A stretch of 64,000 nt of DNA from Rhizobium oryzicola (GTDB lineage Bacteria; Pseudomonadota; Alphaproteobacteria; Rhizobiales; Rhizobiaceae): the NCBI RefSeq assembly GCF_030504645.1, contig NZ_JAUKWQ010000001.1, positions 930,001 to 994,000 of the forward strand, in the 5' to 3' direction. Every line of letters begins with the position of its first letter. Positions within the stretch are counted from its first letter, which is position 1. The position numbers and the translations under genes are program-made. The notes under the pieces were generated by a model that saw nothing but the letters and a program-made list of their open reading frames with translations, was not told the DNA's origin and did no database searches. Of the stretch, positions 1-8,654 are shown piece after piece.

Positions 1-2
1 GC

Positions 3-2258
3 CGCTTCATCCAGATGTATGGCAATGTGGTGCTTGGTCTCGATCACGAGGTGTTCGAGGAGATCCTGGAGGATGAAAAATCCCGCCTCGGCCATGATTA
101 CGATACCGAGCTTTCCGCCGTCGAATGGCAGCATATCGTCGATCTCTACAAGCAGATGATCCGCGATGAGCTTGACGAGGACTTTCCGCAAGACCCGCAA
201 GTGCAGCTTTGGAAGGCTGTCGCCGCCGTGTTTTCCAGCTGGACCAATGCGCGCGCTGTCACCTATCGCACGCTGCATCGTATTCCGCATGACTGGGGAA
301 CGGCGGTCAACATCCAGGCCATGGTGTTCGGCAATCTCGGTTCCTCGTCCGCGACGGGTGTCGCCTTTACCCGCAATCCGTCCACCGGCGAAAAATCCCT
401 CTACGGCGAGTTTCTCATCAATGCGCAAGGCGAGGATGTGGTGGCGGGCATCCGCACGCCGCAATCGCTGACGGAGGAGGGGCGTCTTGCCTCCGGCTCC
501 GACAAGCCTTCCATGGAAAAGCTGATGCCGGAGGTGTTTTCCGAATTCACCGCCATCTGCCGGCGGCTGGAAGCCCATTACCGCGACATGCAGGATGTGG
601 AGTTTACCGTCGAACGCGGCACGCTGTGGATGCTTCAGACGCGATCCGGCAAACGCACCACCCGTGCGGCCATGAAGATCGCCGTCGACATGGTCGATGA
701 GGGCGTGATCACGGAAGCGGAAGCCGTCACCCGCATCGAGCCCACCTCGCTGGATCAATTGCTGCACCCCACCGTCGATCCGCGTGTGGAGCGCGTGGTG
801 ATCGGTTCAGGTCTTCCTGCATCCCCAGGGGCTGCGAGCGGCGAGATCGTCTTTACCGCCGAGGATGCGGTGGCGGCGGAAGCCGAGGGCCGCAAGGTCG
901 TGCTGGTGCGCATCGAAACCAGCCCGGAAGACATTCACGGCATGCATGTAGCGGAAGCCATCCTGACCACGCGTGGCGGCATGACCAGCCATGCGGCGGT
1001 GGTGGCGCGCGGCATGGGCATTCCTTGCGTCGTCGGTGCCGGCAATATGCGTGTCGACCTGCGCAACGGCTTGCTGATCGGTGCAGGCGTCACCTTCCGG
1101 CGCGGCGATATCGTCACCGTCGATGGTTCTTCGGGCCATATCCTGAAAGGTGAGGTGGCGATGATCCAGCCGGAACTGTCGGGCGATTTCGCACGCCTGA
1201 TGGCCTGGGCGGACAAGGCGCGCCGTATGACCGTGCGCACCAATGCCGATACGCCGACAGACGCGCGCGCCGCCCGTTCCTTCGGGGCGGAAGGCATCGG
1301 TCTTTGCCGTACAGAACACATGTTCTTCGAAGGTGGCCGCATCCACGTGATGCGCGAGATGATCCTGGCGGAAGACGAAGCCGGGCGCCGCGCGGCGCTG
1401 GACAAGCTTCTGCCCATGCAGCGTTCCGACTTCACGGAACTCTTCACCATCATGTCCGGCCTGCCGGTCACCATCCGCCTGCTCGACCCGCCGCTGCATG
1501 AATTCCTGCCGAAGACGGAAGCGGAAATCGAGGAAGTGGCGGAGGCCATGAACATGGAACCCGGCCAGCTGTCGCGCCGGGTGGAGGCGCTGCACGAATT
1601 CAACCCCATGCTCGGCCATCGCGGCTGCCGCTTGGCGATCTCCTATCCGGAAATTGCCGAAATGCAGGCGCGAGCGATTTTCGAGGCGTCGGCTGCCGCG
1701 GCCAAGGCCACGGGTGCTGCCGTGGAGCTGGAAATCATGGTGCCGCTGGTCGGTCTCAGATCCGAGCTCGATTACGTCAAATCCTGCATCGATCAGGTGG
1801 CCGCCGAGGTCTCAAAAGAAACCGGCATGGCGATCGGCTATCTCGCTGGCACCATGATCGAGCTGCCGCGTGCGGCCATCCGCGCGCATGTGATTGCCGA
1901 AACGGCGGAATTTTTCTCCTTCGGCACCAACGACCTGACGCAGACGACCTTCGGCATTTCGCGCGATGATGCGGCGGCCTTCATCCCCACCTATCAGCGC
2001 AAGGGCATCATCGAGCATGATCCGTTCATCTCGCTGGATTTCGATGGCGTCGGCGAACTGATCCAGATCGCTGCGGAGCGGGGACGCAAGACGCGCCCGG
2101 ATCTGAAGCTCGGCATCTGCGGCGAACACGGCGGCGACCCCACCTCCATCCGCTTCTGCGAGGGCGTGGGCCTCGATTACGTCTCATGCTCGCCCTTTCG
2201 TGTGCCGATCGCGCGCCTTGCGGCGGCACAGGCGGCGATTGAGGCGGGCAGGGGCTAG
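3..2258 (+). CDS. ppdK: Pyruvate phosphate dikinase, C-terminal part (5' end outside window)
   Basis: Interconverts PEP, AMP and PPi with pyruvate, ATP and Pi in the cytoplasm. The open frame runs in from the window edge (RFIQMYG...), so about 751 residues of a protein usually near 880-890 are visible and the first part of the ATP-grasp domain is missing. The central phosphohistidine domain carries GGMTSHAAVVARG, with the swivelling catalytic His near base 990. The C-terminal PEP/pyruvate barrel shows GIGLCRTEHMFF and the catalytic-Cys loop GICGEHGGDP (Cys codon 2118-2120). The gene ends with TAG 16 bases before the brnT start. PEP synthase shares the fold, but the loop sequences and length fit PPDK better. 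Confidence 0.95.
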   Translation, partial: RFIQMYGNVVLGLDHEVFEEILEDEKSRLGHDYDTELSAVEWQHIVDLYKQMIRDELDEDFPQDPQVQLWKAVAAVFSSWTNARAVTYRTLHRIPHDWGTAVNIQAMVFGNLGSSSATGVAFTRNPSTGEKSLYGEFLINAQGEDVVAGIRTPQSLTEEGRLASGSDKPSMEKLMPEVFSEFTAICRRLEAHYRDMQDVEFTVERGTLWMLQTRSGKRTTRAAMKIAVDMVDEGVITEAEAVTRIEPTSLDQLLHPTVDPRVERVVIGSGLPASPGAASGEIVFTAEDAVAAEAEGRKVVLVRIETSPEDIHGMHVAEAILTTRGGMTSHAAVVARGMGIPCVVGAGNMRVDLRNGLLIGAGVTFRRGDIVTVDGSSGHILKGEVAMIQPELSGDFARLMAWADKARRMTVRTNADTPTDARAARSFGAEGIGLCRTEHMFFEGGRIHVMREMILAEDEAGRRAALDKLLPMQRSDFTELFTIMSGLPVTIRLLDPPLHEFLPKTEAEIEEVAEAMNMEPGQLSRRVEALHEFNPMLGHRGCRLAISYPEIAEMQARAIFEASAAAAKATGAAVELEIMVPLVGLRSELDYVKSCIDQVAAEVSKETGMAIGYLAGTMIELPRAAIRAHVIAETAEFFSFGTNDLTQTTFGISRDDAAAFIPTYQRKGIIEHDPFISLDFDGVGELIQIAAERGRKTRPDLKLGICGEHGGDPTSIRFCEGVGLDYVSCSPFRVPIARLAAAQAAIEAGRG

Positions 2259-2274
2259 GGCTGTATGTACAAAA

Positions 2275-2580
2275 ATGTCATTATACGCTAAGCTGATCTT
2301 CGAATGGGACCCGGACAAGGCGCGCCGAAATCGCGTGAAGCACCAAGTGTCATTCGAGCTGGCAAGAGAAGTCTGGAAAGATCCCCTCCATGTGATCCTG
2401 CCTGACAGGACAGTGGATGGTGAAGAGCGATGGCACGCTGTGGGAATGGTTGGTGCCGTCGCGGTTCTGGTGGTGGTTCACACTTATCCTCGCGGTGAGG
2501 ATGAACAGGTGATCCGTATCATCGGCGCGCGAAAGGCTACGAGCCATGAAAGGTGGCGATATGAGCAGCAAGCAATCTGA
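2275..2580 (+). CDS. brnT: BrnT family type II toxin
   Basis: About 101 residues with the BrnT signature: an N-terminal FEWDPDKARRN motif, a central HVILPD-like strand and a C-terminal IRIIGARKAT..ER stretch. BrnT is a RelE-fold ribonuclease neutralised by BrnA. I chose the ATG at 2275 because the family begins a few residues before FEWD; the frame is open further upstream to 2200, overlapping ppdK, but those residues do not look like BrnT. The 3' end overlaps brnA by 35 bases, the usual toxin-first arrangement, so translation is probably coupled. No clear promoter is visible between ppdK and brnT. Confidence 0.88.
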   Translation: MSLYAKLIFEWDPDKARRNRVKHQVSFELAREVWKDPLHVILPDRTVDGEERWHAVGMVGAVAVLVVVHTYPRGEDEQVIRIIGARKATSHERWRYEQQAI

Positions 2581-2848
2581 TCTGGAACGCATGAGCGAAC
2601 TGGCACGGCTGCAGGCCATGACCGATGAATCTATCGACGTGGTAGATATTCCGGAAGCGCCAGTTGAGAATTGGCAGATGGCGCGCCGTGGCGACCTCTA
2701 TCGGCCGGTCAAGCAATCGATCACGATCCGTCTGGACGCTGACATTCTTGCCTGGTTCAAACAGAATGCCGATGGGGCTGCCTATCAGACGGAAATCAAT
2801 CGCGTTCTGCGCCAGCATGTGGTCGAGGCCGAAAAGAAACGCGCTTGA
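2546..2848 (+). CDS. brnA: BrnA family antitoxin
   Basis: About 100 residues. The C-terminal part contains ITIRLDADILAWFKQ, a hallmark of BrnA: a ribbon-helix-helix DNA-binding segment that dimerises, neutralises BrnT and represses the operon. The N-terminal half is charged and probably binds the toxin. It overlaps the 3' end of brnT. A second in-frame ATG at 2561 (MSSKQ) is a possible start, with AGGTGG just before it. It converges on the glycosyltransferase gene, whose stop lies 30 bases downstream. Confidence 0.87.
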   Translation: MKGGDMSSKQSDLERMSELARLQAMTDESIDVVDIPEAPVENWQMARRGDLYRPVKQSITIRLDADILAWFKQNADGAAYQTEINRVLRQHVVEAEKKRA

Positions 2849-2878
2849 TCGTATTACCAACTGTCTCGACAGAAACCG

Positions 2879-3940
2879 TCACCGCTCCGCCAGCCACTCA
2901 GCCATGCCCGCAAACGTCTCCTCCCAGGTCAAAAGCGTCTGGCCGAACTGCCATGCGTTTTCCGCTTCGGCTGCCCGATAGCCCGGCTCATCCATGAAGC
3001 GGCGCACCAGCGCAGCCATTTGGCCCGCATCATCGGCTGGTGCCTCTGTCACGCCGGCGCTTGTCCAGGTGGAGACGGCACCGGACGCGGTGGAAACAAC
3101 CGGAACGCCATGACGAAGCGCTTCGGCCACGGCCATGCCATAGCCCTCGTAATAGGAGGCGGCGACATAGAGGCTGGTTTGCTGCCAGAGGTCTTCAAGT
3201 GCTGCATCCGCAACGTCGCCCGCAAAGGTCACACGATCCGTCAGACCGAGCGCTTCGGCGCGCGCCTTGAGCGCCGCAACCAGCGAAGGGTCCCGGGCCG
3301 GGTCGCCGACGATGGCCCAGCGCCAGCCCCTGGCCGGCAGATGTACCGCAACGTCTAGAACATAATCGTAGCGCTTGCGGGCAATGACAGCGCCGACGGA
3401 CAGGATCTGGAAATCGCCTGCGCTGGCTGCACTGCGGTTGACCGGCGCATTGCCGGGAACGGCCACATGAATGCGATCCGGCGCGATGCCGTAATGCGCC
3501 TGGAGATAGGCACGGCTTTCATGGGAGGTGGTGATGATGCGATGGCTGAAACGCAGCGCATCGCCCTCCCGCTGTCGCGTCTTGGTTGAGGCTTCGTCTG
3601 TGCGGTCTCCCTGTTCGATGACCAGCGAATGATGGAAGATTGAGACAACAGGCACGCCTGCCTTCTCAAGAACGGGGAGAAGATCGTGGGTGTAGATGTG
3701 GTCTGTCAGGATGATCGTTCTCGGTTCCGCCTTTCCCAGATGCTGCAGCAATGCCGCTCGTTCGCTCTCCGGCACGGTGGGAAAACCGGTCTCCAGTTCC
3801 ACCGGCTCCACCGGCACCGATTGCGCTGAAAGAGCCGCGACAAGCTCTGTGTTGTAGACATAGCCGCCGGTGCGGCGGGCATAGTCCCTGGTCGTCAGAT
3901 AGAGGATGGGGGGCAAGGCGAATGCTTCCAGGCAGGTCAT
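2879..3940 (-). CDS. Glycosyltransferase family 1/4 (GT-B fold)
   Basis: Transfers a sugar from a nucleotide-sugar donor; the acceptor cannot be told from sequence. About 353 residues if the ATG at 3940 is used. The C-terminal Rossmann half holds the EX7E-type motif in YYEGYGMAVAEALRHGVPVVS and the preceding VTFAGDV strand, as in GT4 enzymes; the N-terminal half begins YLTTRDYARRTGGY, with the Gly-rich donor-side loop. An upstream in-frame start at 4018 would add 26 residues but overlaps the divergent gene, so the shorter form is preferred. No other polysaccharide gene is adjacent. Confident on family, not on pathway. Confidence 0.85.
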   Translation of the reverse strand: MTCLEAFALPPILYLTTRDYARRTGGYVYNTELVAALSAQSVPVEPVELETGFPTVPESERAALLQHLGKAEPRTIILTDHIYTHDLLPVLEKAGVPVVSIFHHSLVIEQGDRTDEASTKTRQREGDALRFSHRIITTSHESRAYLQAHYGIAPDRIHVAVPGNAPVNRSAASAGDFQILSVGAVIARKRYDYVLDVAVHLPARGWRWAIVGDPARDPSLVAALKARAEALGLTDRVTFAGDVADAALEDLWQQTSLYVAASYYEGYGMAVAEALRHGVPVVSTASGAVSTWTSAGVTEAPADDAGQMAALVRRFMDEPGYRAAEAENAWQFGQTLLTWEETFAGMAEWLAER

Positions 3941-4016
3941 GTCAAATGACTTTACGCAAGTGAGATCGAGTGGATCAATGGCCGCGATTGACAGGACGCG
4001 TGACGGAGGGCGGTGC

Positions 4017-4076
4017 ATGAACTACAAGAACCCGTTGAGTTCGTCACGCCTTGCGAATCGAGATTGGAGCGCATGA
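4017..4076 (+). CDS. Possible 19-codon upstream ORF coupled to the DUF1499 gene
   Basis: An ATG at 4017 lies 6 bases after GGAGGG (4005-4010), a better-placed Shine-Dalgarno than that of the downstream gene. It opens a 19-residue frame (MNYKNPLSSSRLANRDWSA) that stops with TGA at 4074-4076, overlapping the ATG at 4073 as ATGA. This is the geometry of translational coupling. The peptide matches nothing I know, and the arrangement could be chance. Confidence 0.35.
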   Translation: MNYKNPLSSSRLANRDWSA

Positions 4077-4978
4077 CCGTCCGCTTTGTCCGCCCGGTAT
4101 CGACTGCCGCCTTTGCAGCCCGCGGGCTTGGCTTGTCCGCGCTGCTGCTGCTGGTCATCGCTCTGCTCGCGCACCGTTTCGGGCCGCTGACGACGCCGAG
4201 CTTCGTAGCGCTGGTGCTGCTCTCTGCCGCCATTGCAGCGCTTTCGGTGCCGCTTGCCATGCTTGGGCTCATCCGCCTATGGCAGGAAGGCGCGCGCGGT
4301 GGCGTGGCGTCCGTCAAGGCGCTGATCTATGCTGCTATTCCACTGGGGCTGACGGCGTTCGGCGCCTACCTCTATCTCACGCTGCCGCGCCTTTACGATG
4401 TCAGCACGGATATTGCCGATCCTCCAGCCTGGGTACACCAACCCGCCGCAGATCAGATGTGGCTGACCCGCCCGTCCATTATCTCGCCGGTGGATCGCCA
4501 GGCGCAGGGGCAGGCCTATCCCGGCCTCACCGGCCGTCGCTATGAAGGTGGCCTCGATCGCATTTATGAAGCGGTTCTGCGTGTCGGCCCGACGGTGCGC
4601 ATCAGCTTCGGCGAGGACAAATCCTCCAAGCGCGCGAAGCAGACGCCCGCAACCAAGCCTGCGGCGCGATCACCCAACCCGGAAGGACCGGTGGCGGATG
4701 TCATTCCCGTGCCGCTGCCAAGGCCGGATGCGGTGCCCGTTTCACCCGCCTTGAAAGCAGGCGGCGGCGATCTGGTGCTGCAGGGGGAGGGCCGAAGCCT
4801 TATCTTCGGCTTTCGTTTCGATGTGCTGGTGCGCATGCGGGAGGAGGCGGAAACGACGCTGGTGGATGTACGGGTCGCCAGCCGCTACGGCCCGCATGAT
4901 CTGGGTTTCAGCGCGGCGCTGGCAGACAATTTTCTCCGTGCGCTGGATGCGGAGTTGCTGGGCATCGCCGGCAATTGA
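4073..4978 (+). CDS. DUF1499 family membrane protein
   Basis: About 301 residues. Three predicted membrane segments lie in the first 115 residues (around 15-35, 45-65 and 85-105), followed by the DUF1499 motif region DVSTDIADPPAW and a soluble domain. A Pro/Lys/Ala-rich low-complexity insert sits near residues 185-235, inside the DUF1499 region, before the conserved RYGPHDLGFS end. The family function is unknown. A GTG at 4013 would lengthen the protein by 20 residues; ATG 4073 is preferred because it overlaps the stop of a small upstream frame with a good Shine-Dalgarno. Confidence 0.8.
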   Translation: MTVRFVRPVSTAAFAARGLGLSALLLLVIALLAHRFGPLTTPSFVALVLLSAAIAALSVPLAMLGLIRLWQEGARGGVASVKALIYAAIPLGLTAFGAYLYLTLPRLYDVSTDIADPPAWVHQPAADQMWLTRPSIISPVDRQAQGQAYPGLTGRRYEGGLDRIYEAVLRVGPTVRISFGEDKSSKRAKQTPATKPAARSPNPEGPVADVIPVPLPRPDAVPVSPALKAGGGDLVLQGEGRSLIFGFRFDVLVRMREEAETTLVDVRVASRYGPHDLGFSAALADNFLRALDAELLGIAGN

Positions 4979-4990
4979 TCCGGTAATGGA

Positions 4991-5920
4991 TCACGCCAGC
5001 CGGTATTCGCCACCAAGCCTTGGCGGGCCATCCGTTTCCACGCGCCCGCTCTCGATCAGATCTTCCAGATGCGCCAGCACGGAAAGAGCAGCAGCGCCGT
5101 GCAGGCGCGGGTCAGTTGAAGCGTAGATCACCTTCACCATCTCGGCAATCAGCCGGTCGCCCGCACGAATGCGCTCCAGCACCGCCCGTTCGCGCATGCG
5201 CCTGTGGGTGCGCAAGCCCCGCAGGAAGGAAGCTGGCTCGCGGACCGGGCCGCCATGGCCGGGCAGATACAGCGCATCCTGCCGCATCAGAAGTTTTTCC
5301 AGTGAGGTCATGAAATCGCGCATGGAGCCATCAGGCGGAGCGACGATCGTGGTTGCCCAGGCCATGACATGATCGGCGGAAAACAGAATGCCGGTACCAT
5401 CCAGCGCGAAGGCGCAGTGGTTGGCGGTATGTCCAGGCGTATGGAGAGCCGTGATCTGCCAGCCGTCGCCCTCAAGGCTTTGACCATCCCCAAGCGCAAT
5501 GTCAGGCACGAAACTGATGTCGGAGCTCTCGGCAAACGGGTTGGTTTCGCCGGCGTAAAGCGGACGAGAAGCGCGATGCGGCCCTTCGGCCACCGTCAAC
5601 GCACCCGTCTCCGCCTGCAGGCGGCGTGCCAAGGGCGAATGATCGCGGTGGGTGTGGCTGACCAGAATATGGCTGACACGCCGGGGACCGATCGCCCGCA
5701 TCAGCGCCTCGAAATGCGCATCGTCTTCCGGCCCGGGGTCCAGCACGGCGACGGTATCGCCGGGGCCGATGATGTAGCTGTTGGTGCCGTGAAAGGTAAA
5801 AGGCGAGGGGTTGTTGCAGGTGAGGCGCTGAACGCCCGGTGCGACAGGAACCGCGTGTCCATGGTGCGGCTGGAACTCCAGATCGAAGGAAGGGGCCTGC
5901 CCCTCGGTCTCGTCTGCCAT
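4991..5920 (-). CDS. MBL-fold metallo-hydrolase (LACTB2-like)
   Basis: About 309 residues with the metallo-beta-lactamase zinc motif HTHRDHS, then LHTPGHTANHCAF, FSADHVMAW and LPGHGGP, which together supply the two-zinc ligands. The C-terminal region (LAHLEDLIESGRV) matches the winged-helix-like tail of LACTB2/glyoxalase-II-like hydrolases. The start at 5920 is set by AGGAGG six bases upstream; an extension to 5977 is possible but has no ribosome site. The substrate (RNA, thioester or other) cannot be inferred. It converges on the DUF1499 gene with a 12-base gap. Confidence 0.85.
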   Translation of the reverse strand: MADETEGQAPSFDLEFQPHHGHAVPVAPGVQRLTCNNPSPFTFHGTNSYIIGPGDTVAVLDPGPEDDAHFEALMRAIGPRRVSHILVSHTHRDHSPLARRLQAETGALTVAEGPHRASRPLYAGETNPFAESSDISFVPDIALGDGQSLEGDGWQITALHTPGHTANHCAFALDGTGILFSADHVMAWATTIVAPPDGSMRDFMTSLEKLLMRQDALYLPGHGGPVREPASFLRGLRTHRRMRERAVLERIRAGDRLIAEMVKVIYASTDPRLHGAAALSVLAHLEDLIESGRVETDGPPRLGGEYRLA

Positions 5921-6168
5921 TCCTGCCTCCTGATGCCATGCGCTTCGCATCGAATGAGAGCGCGCGTGCGCTTTCAATTGTTTGTTTTATCGCATGTCGT
6001 TATCGCAAAACCGCTTCACACTTTTGCGCGACATCCTGTAGCATGTGGATGGGTTTCGCGAAAATGTCAAAAATCCGGCTACGGATGATTGCCGAGGCAG
6101 GCGAGCTTTGCTAATGCAGGCGCCACCAGCCGCGAAGCAGGCTAATCCTTGCTTCGCAACGGCACTGG
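5921..6168. other. Intergenic region between MBL hydrolase and tRNA-Gln
   Basis: This 248-base spacer holds the start region of the MBL gene on the minus strand and whatever promoter drives the tRNA. The only clear structure is a perfect 8-bp inverted repeat, GCGAAGCA (6132-6139) and TGCTTCGC (6150-6157), just ahead of the tRNA. It has no T-run, so it is not a standard intrinsic terminator. No credible ORF was found. Confidence 0.5.
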
Positions 6169-6243
6169 TGGGGCGTCGCCAAGCGGTAAGGCACCGGTTT
6201 TTGGTACCGGCATTCCCAGGTTCGAATCCTGGCGCCCCAGCCA
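6169..6243 (+). tRNA. tRNA-Gln (anticodon UUG)
   Basis: Full cloverleaf: 7-bp acceptor stem TGGGGCG/CGCCCCA (6169-6175 with 6233-6239), anticodon stem CCGGT/ACCGG around the loop TTTTGGT giving anticodon TTG, T-arm CCAGG TTCGAAT CCTGG, discriminator G6240 and encoded CCA at 6241-6243. A UUG anticodon reads CAA and, by wobble, CAG glutamine codons. No integrase gene or duplicated 3' end was seen nearby, so there is no sign that it serves as an integration site here. Confidence 0.97.
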
Positions 6244-6313
6244 CAGTTTCTCCTATGATCGCTTCTGCACTTTCCTGAATTGAATTTTGGAACTGTCCGC
6301 CTTAGCGGGCGTT

Positions 6314-6330
6314 CTGTACCTTCGGTACAG
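6314..6330. other. Perfect 7-bp hairpin downstream of tRNA-Gln
   Basis: CTGTACC and GGTACAG flank a TTC loop. There is no U-run afterwards. It could help define the tRNA 3' end or the leader of the next gene; nothing else supports a function. Confidence 0.35.
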
Positions 6331-6425
6331 CGGCCGGAGCACCATCCCGGCCCGTCGTGGGGAGGCATGCGCAGGGTGAGGTGTCCCTTCATCTCCCTAT
6401 AGCGTCTGGACGAGGGGAGTTCCTG

Positions 6426-7187
6426 ATGATGAAGCGGAATGTTGTGATTGCGGCGGCTCTGGTCATGTGCACTGCCAGCGTTGGGCCGGCAAGGGCAGAG
6501 GTTGGTGACATCTGGGTCTGGAGCAACATTATTCCGTCAATCGCGGGGACGGATGTCCTTGGATTGCATCTGCGCGACCTGCGGCGCCAGGATGAAGAAC
6601 GTGCCAGAGGCTTGAAAACGCCAAACGTGCAGCCGCAAGCGGGGGAGCAGAGCTCTGCGGCAGTATCGTTGCGTTACGTGCCGTCGAAAAGCCGGCGAAA
6701 GGCCAATCTGGTCAACATTGTCGAGAAGACGCGGGCTGCCGATCCTGCCATGGCGGCGGAGCTTCAAAAGCTGTTTGCTCAGGGCGATCTGATTGAAAGC
6801 ATCGATGCCCGTCTCCGGCCCGAGGGCTTGCGGGTGGATGATGTTGCCGATGTGTTGACCGTGTGGTGGACGACCGTATGGGCTGCCAGCCGCGGCAACA
6901 ATGATACGCCCGCGCGCGCCACGATCGATGCAATCCGCGCACAGGCTGCAGTGACCCTGCACGGTGCCGGATCAATGGCCCGAGCCTCCGACGCCGAGAA
7001 ACAGCAACTGAGCGAAGTTCTGCTCCTGCAAACAGTCGTGGTCGATGAGGCGGTCGAGCAGGCCAAATCGGATCCTGCGAAACTTCGGGAGGTGAGCACG
7101 TCGGCGCGCAAGATTGCCCGTGGTATGGGCATGGATCTTGACGCCATGCAATTGACGGACAAGGGCTTTGTCGTCAATCGCAAGTAG
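6426..7187 (+). CDS. Secreted protein of unknown function, DUF6683-like
   Basis: About 253 residues. Starting at the ATG of 6426 (GGGGAG about 7 bases upstream) gives a typical Sec signal peptide, MMKRNVVIAAALVMCTASV, cut after ARA. The mature part has a Gln/Ser linker, a LRYVPSKSRRKANLV motif, and a helical C-terminal domain with WWTTVWAASRG. The pattern resembles the DUF6683 family of proteobacterial periplasmic proteins, but I name it from memory only. Likely periplasmic. It is followed by a terminator-like hairpin and then the MipA-like gene. Confidence 0.7.
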   Translation: MMKRNVVIAAALVMCTASVGPARAEVGDIWVWSNIIPSIAGTDVLGLHLRDLRRQDEERARGLKTPNVQPQAGEQSSAAVSLRYVPSKSRRKANLVNIVEKTRAADPAMAAELQKLFAQGDLIESIDARLRPEGLRVDDVADVLTVWWTTVWAASRGNNDTPARATIDAIRAQAAVTLHGAGSMARASDAEKQQLSEVLLLQTVVVDEAVEQAKSDPAKLREVSTSARKIARGMGMDLDAMQLTDKGFVVNRK

Positions 7188-7194
7188 CGCTGCC

Positions 7195-7224
7195 GCCCGG
7201 CCTTTGCGCCGGTACCGGGCTTTA
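7195..7224 (+). terminator. Candidate intrinsic terminator
   Basis: GCCCGG (7195-7200) and CCGGGC (7215-7220) form a GC-rich stem followed by TTTA, eight bases after the stop of the secreted protein gene. The loop is 14 bases and the T-run is short, so strength is uncertain. Confidence 0.45.
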
Positions 7225-7385
7225 CTCCATTAGAATTCATTGCAAAAAGCCGATGTCCTGCATCCTGGGGATGGTGTTTTGATTTGACATCGCCGCTTCA
7301 AGGCGTACGGTATTGGGATAGCCTGCCGGGACGCGGGCAAAAGTGTTATGCGTATTTGGTCTATGGGGCAGGGATCTTGAGAAAA

Positions 7386-8213
7386 ATGGAGAGGAATGCC
7401 CCAAGGCTCGCTCCCTTTGTGCTCGGTTTTGCCCTTGCGTCTGCAGCCGCAGTTCAGCCTGCTCTGGCTGAAGATACCTCAGACAAGTCGGAAAAGACGC
7501 ATATCCTCACCCTTGGCACCAGCATCGAATTGGCGCCGTCCTATCCCGGCGCCTCCCATCGGCGTTTCTCCGCAATGCCGTCCATCGACATCAGGCGCAT
7601 GGATGAGCCTCAGGAATTTTCGCCGCCCGATGACAGCATTGATTACGGCCTGATCGATTTCGGTAATTTCAGTGCCGGTCCCGTGATTGGCCTGCGCGAT
7701 GGTCGCGGCCCGCATGATTCGTCCTCGTTGAACGGCCTTTATCGCATCAAGGGCGGTTTCGAGGTCGGTGCGTTTGCCCAATACTGGATCTTTCCCAATC
7801 AATGGCGTGTGCGTGCCGAAGTGCGCGGCGCGCTGACCAACCGTACCGGCCTTGTCTATGACGTGGGTTCCGATGCGTTTGCCCAGGTGGGGGATGACTG
7901 GGTGTTGTCGATCGGTCCGCGCCTGTCCTTTGGCGACAAGACCTATATGGAAAACTATTTCGGCATCTCCCCCGACGAATCCGCACTCAACGGGCGCCTT
8001 CCTGCGTTTAAGGCGGGGTCTGGTCTGAAGTCCATCGGTCTGACCGCATCCGCCAGCTATGATCTGTCGGAGGATTGGACGTTCCAGGTCTATGGCCGCT
8101 ATGATCGCCTGGTAGGCGATGCTCGCCGCAGCCCGATCACGGCGATGATCGGCGACAAGAACCAGTGGACCGTTGGCATTGGTCTCACCAAGGCCTTCAA
8201 GATCGATTTTTGA
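7386..8213 (+). CDS. MipA/OmpV family outer membrane protein
   Basis: About 275 residues from ATG 7386, with a signal peptide ending ALAED. The mature chain alternates short polar and aromatic strands as expected for a 10-12 strand beta-barrel and ends in a hydrophobic residue plus Phe (KIDF), a typical barrel-assembly signal. Features such as APSYPGA near the N-terminus, GPVIGLRDGRG and RYDRLVGDA...SPI fit MipA/OmpV, proteins linked to murein hydrolase scaffolding or osmotic response. An in-frame extension to 7284 lacks a ribosome site. Probably monocistronic. Confidence 0.83.
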   Translation: MERNAPRLAPFVLGFALASAAAVQPALAEDTSDKSEKTHILTLGTSIELAPSYPGASHRRFSAMPSIDIRRMDEPQEFSPPDDSIDYGLIDFGNFSAGPVIGLRDGRGPHDSSSLNGLYRIKGGFEVGAFAQYWIFPNQWRVRAEVRGALTNRTGLVYDVGSDAFAQVGDDWVLSIGPRLSFGDKTYMENYFGISPDESALNGRLPAFKAGSGLKSIGLTASASYDLSEDWTFQVYGRYDRLVGDARRSPITAMIGDKNQWTVGIGLTKAFKIDF

Positions 8214-8255
8214 GCTACCACGAGGCTTGTTGAAGCAGCCGCGAACGTCGAACAT

Positions 8256-8282
8256 ATTCGCTATTCGCTATTCGCTATTCGC
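8256..8282. repeat. Short tandem repeat, 7-bp unit, almost four copies
   Basis: The unit ATTCGCT is repeated three times plus six bases. It covers the stop codon and last codons (NSE-stop) of the minus-strand EamA-like gene. Because the unit is not a multiple of three, loss or gain of a copy would change the C-terminal reading frame. Confidence 0.9.
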
Positions 8283-8654
8283 CGCAGCCGCTTCCTTCGG
8301 GCTTGCCGTCGCAATGCAGAAAATCCCGGACAGGATCAACCCGCTGCCGATGATCTGCAGCAGCGTCATCTGCTCGCCGAAGAACACCCAGGCGACGCCC
8401 ATGATCAGGAGGTAGCTGACCGCGGAAAGCGGAAAGGCTTTGGCGAGATCGAGTTCCGACAGCACCGTCATCCACACGAAAAAGCAGACGGTCTCGGCAA
8501 TGATCGCCGCCATGAACCAGGGGGAGGTCAGCGTCTGGAGGATAAAGCCCCAGGCATCCAGCGGCGGTACGTCATCCGCGCTGTATTTCAGAAACACCTG
8601 CTGCAGCACGTTGAGAACCGGTATCGCCGTCCAGGTGAGATGCAGCGCCCTCAT
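8268..8654 (-). CDS. Small 4-TM EamA/SMR-like membrane protein, subunit A
   Basis: 128 residues with four predicted membrane helices (about 5-22, 42-60, 66-84 and 90-113) and the AFPLSAVSYLLIMGVAW..FGE signature seen in half-size DMT-superfamily proteins such as ArnE/ArnF. It is the last gene of an eight-gene minus-strand operon; its ATG overlaps the stop of the GNAT gene (ATGA). A second half-size protein of the same type lies three genes upstream, so the two may form a heterodimeric flippase or exporter, as ArnE and ArnF do. Its stop lies in a 7-bp tandem repeat. Confidence 0.8.
   Translation of the reverse strand: MRALHLTWTAIPVLNVLQQVFLKYSADDVPPLDAWGFILQTLTSPWFMAAIIAETVCFFVWMTVLSELDLAKAFPLSAVSYLLIMGVAWVFFGEQMTLLQIIGSGLILSGIFCIATASPKEAAAANSE

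Noticed and set aside
6169-6243. tRNA-Gln as the attachment site of an integrated island
   Set aside because: No integrase, no duplicated tRNA 3' end and ordinary gene content on both sides.
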